A DNA stretch of 6,219 bases from Methanomicrobiales archaeon (GTDB taxonomy: Archaea; Halobacteriota; Methanomicrobia; Methanomicrobiales; JACTUA01), in the NCBI GenBank assembly GCA_028678715.1, contig JAJRCY010000058.1, positions 1 to 6,219 of the forward strand, written 5' to 3'. The translations under genes were made by a program, and so were the position numbers. Of this stretch, positions 5,628-6,219 are shown one piece after another; position 1 is the stretch's first letter; each line of letters starts with the position of its first letter. The notes under the pieces are model-generated. The model saw nothing but the letters and a program-made list of their open reading frames with translations. It was not told the DNA's origin and did not search any database.

Positions 5628-6041
5628 TCACTTCAGCGGTACGTACTTGCTCGACCGGGTCGCCCCGATGCCGGCCGCCCCGTGGGCAACCTTATGGCGG
5701 GTCAGGGCAAACTCGCCCAGATAGTGGAAGACCGACTCCGGCTGGATGTCCACCTTCTGGAAGTCCTTGCCGTTGTGGATCTCCAGGGAGCGCCCCACCA
5801 TCTCCGGCATGACCACCATGCTGCGCAGGTGGGTCCGGATCTTCTCGTCGCCGCCCCGCACCCGGGTGAGGAGGTCCTCCTCGTCCCTGGTGAGGCCGCG
5901 CACGAATTTCCGCCGTACCCGGGCAGGCATGAGCGGAATCAGCTCAGAGGAGGCCATCCCTTTCAGCTCCTCGATGGTATGGCCGCGGTAGGTGAACTCT
6001 TCCCTCCGCCGGGGCATCCGTTTCTGCGTCTTCTTCACCAT
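5628..6041 (-). CDS. rps19: 30S ribosomal protein S19 (uS19), 137 aa
   Basis: S19 sits in the head of the small subunit, bound to 16S rRNA next to S13. The sequence shows the family core [19 protein letters not shown] (residues 81-99), then [10 protein letters not shown] and a basic C-terminal tail ending SSKYVPLK. The basic, Arg-rich N-terminus and the helical segment around residues 20-60 (HTIEELKGM...[14 protein letters not shown]) are typical of the longer archaeal/eukaryotic S15-type form, which explains 137 residues against about 92 in bacteria. The start at ATG 6041 is preferred because GAGGG lies 7 bases upstream; the open frame continues upstream to 6086 but those codons overlap the end of L2. 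The stop TGA (5630-5628) overlaps a possible L22 start. Its last codons hold no Shine-Dalgarno site, unlike most genes here. Confidence 0.97.
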   Translation of the reverse strand: MVKKTQKRMPRRREEFTYRGHTIEELKGMASSELIPLMPARVRRKFVRGLTRDEEDLLTRVRGGDEKIRTHLRSMVVMPEMVGRSLEIHNGKDFQKVDIQPESVFHYLGEFALTRHKVAHGAAGIGATRSSKYVPLK

Positions 6042-6051
6042 GCGTCTTCCC

Positions 6052-6219
6052 TCACTTCTTCTTCCTGCCTGTCCGGCGTGCTGCAATCAGGCCCACCTTG
6101 CGGCCGGGGGAGGTCCCCCGGGCAACGGTCTTGGGCCTGCCGGCGTGCTGGTGTCCCCCGCCGCCGAACGGGTGATCGATCACGTTCATGGCCACGCCGC
6201 GGACGATGGGCCACTTGGA
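6052..6219 (-). CDS. rpl2: 50S ribosomal protein L2 (uL2), C-terminal 55 residues, cut by window edge
   Basis: Reading the minus strand from 6219 gives 55 codons and a TGA stop at 6054-6052. The fragment contains [19 protein letters not shown] followed by a Gly/Arg/Lys-rich tail ending GRKKK, which is the hallmark end of archaeal L2. In the family, this conserved His-containing segment lies close to the peptidyl-transferase centre of 23S rRNA, and L2 is needed for subunit association. The archaeal form has Phe where bacteria usually have a second His (DHPHGGG), as seen here. Most of the protein (family length about 240 residues) lies outside the window, so nothing can be said about its start. 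S19 starts 10 bases downstream, and the L2 stop overlaps the S19 ribosome-binding site (GAGGG, 6053-6049). Confidence 0.97.
   Translation of the reverse strand, partial: SKWPIVRGVAMNVIDHPFGGGGHQHAGRPKTVARGTSPGRKVGLIAARRTGRKKK

Overview
The window is a tightly packed archaeal ribosomal-protein operon, all on the minus strand (transcription runs from position 6219 towards 1). Sixteen genes are visible and both ends are cut inside a gene. In transcription order they are: rpl2 (C-terminal part only), rps19, rpl22, rps3, rpl29, rnp1 (RNase P protein Rpp29/Pop4 family), rps17, rpl14, rpl24, rps4e, rpl5, rps14, rps8, rpl6, rpl32e and rpl19e (N-terminal part only). This is the standard archaeal fusion of the S10 and spc gene clusters. 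Archaea-specific members (S4e, L32e, L19e, Rpp29) inside it make the organism an archaeon with little doubt. The high GC content (roughly 60% by eye), strong Shine-Dalgarno sites and protein character suggest a euryarchaeal methanogen, perhaps Methanomicrobiales. The lineage is inference, the domain is not.

Layout. 6219-4451: large-subunit proteins L2 and L22 and small-subunit proteins S19 and S3. 4451-3638: L29, then the RNase P subunit, then S17. 3641-2133: L14, L24, S4e. 2136-1067: L5, the 51-residue zinc-ribbon S14, S8. 1053-1: L6, L32e and the beginning of L19e. Only about 60 bases of the 6219 are non-coding. The longest gaps are 13 bases (S14-S8 and S8-L6). Neighbouring genes usually overlap by 1 base (TGATG), 4 bases (ATGA) or 8 bases, or are separated by 1 to 13 bases. 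I see no internal promoter, terminator, tRNA, repeat, CRISPR array or mobile element.

The products work together: fifteen are structural proteins of the two ribosomal subunits, made from one transcript. The sixteenth is a protein partner of RNase P, which matures tRNA 5' ends. Overlapping stop and start codons, with the ribosome-binding site of each gene lying in the last codons of the previous one, suggest strong translational coupling. I found no sign of an undescribed system. The points worth a second look are small: the absence of an eIF1/SUI1 gene beside rnp1 (present there in some archaea), the way Shine-Dalgarno sites appear to shape protein C-termini, one junction without a normal Shine-Dalgarno site, and a few ambiguous starts. 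The long plus-strand open frames are antisense shadows of these genes.
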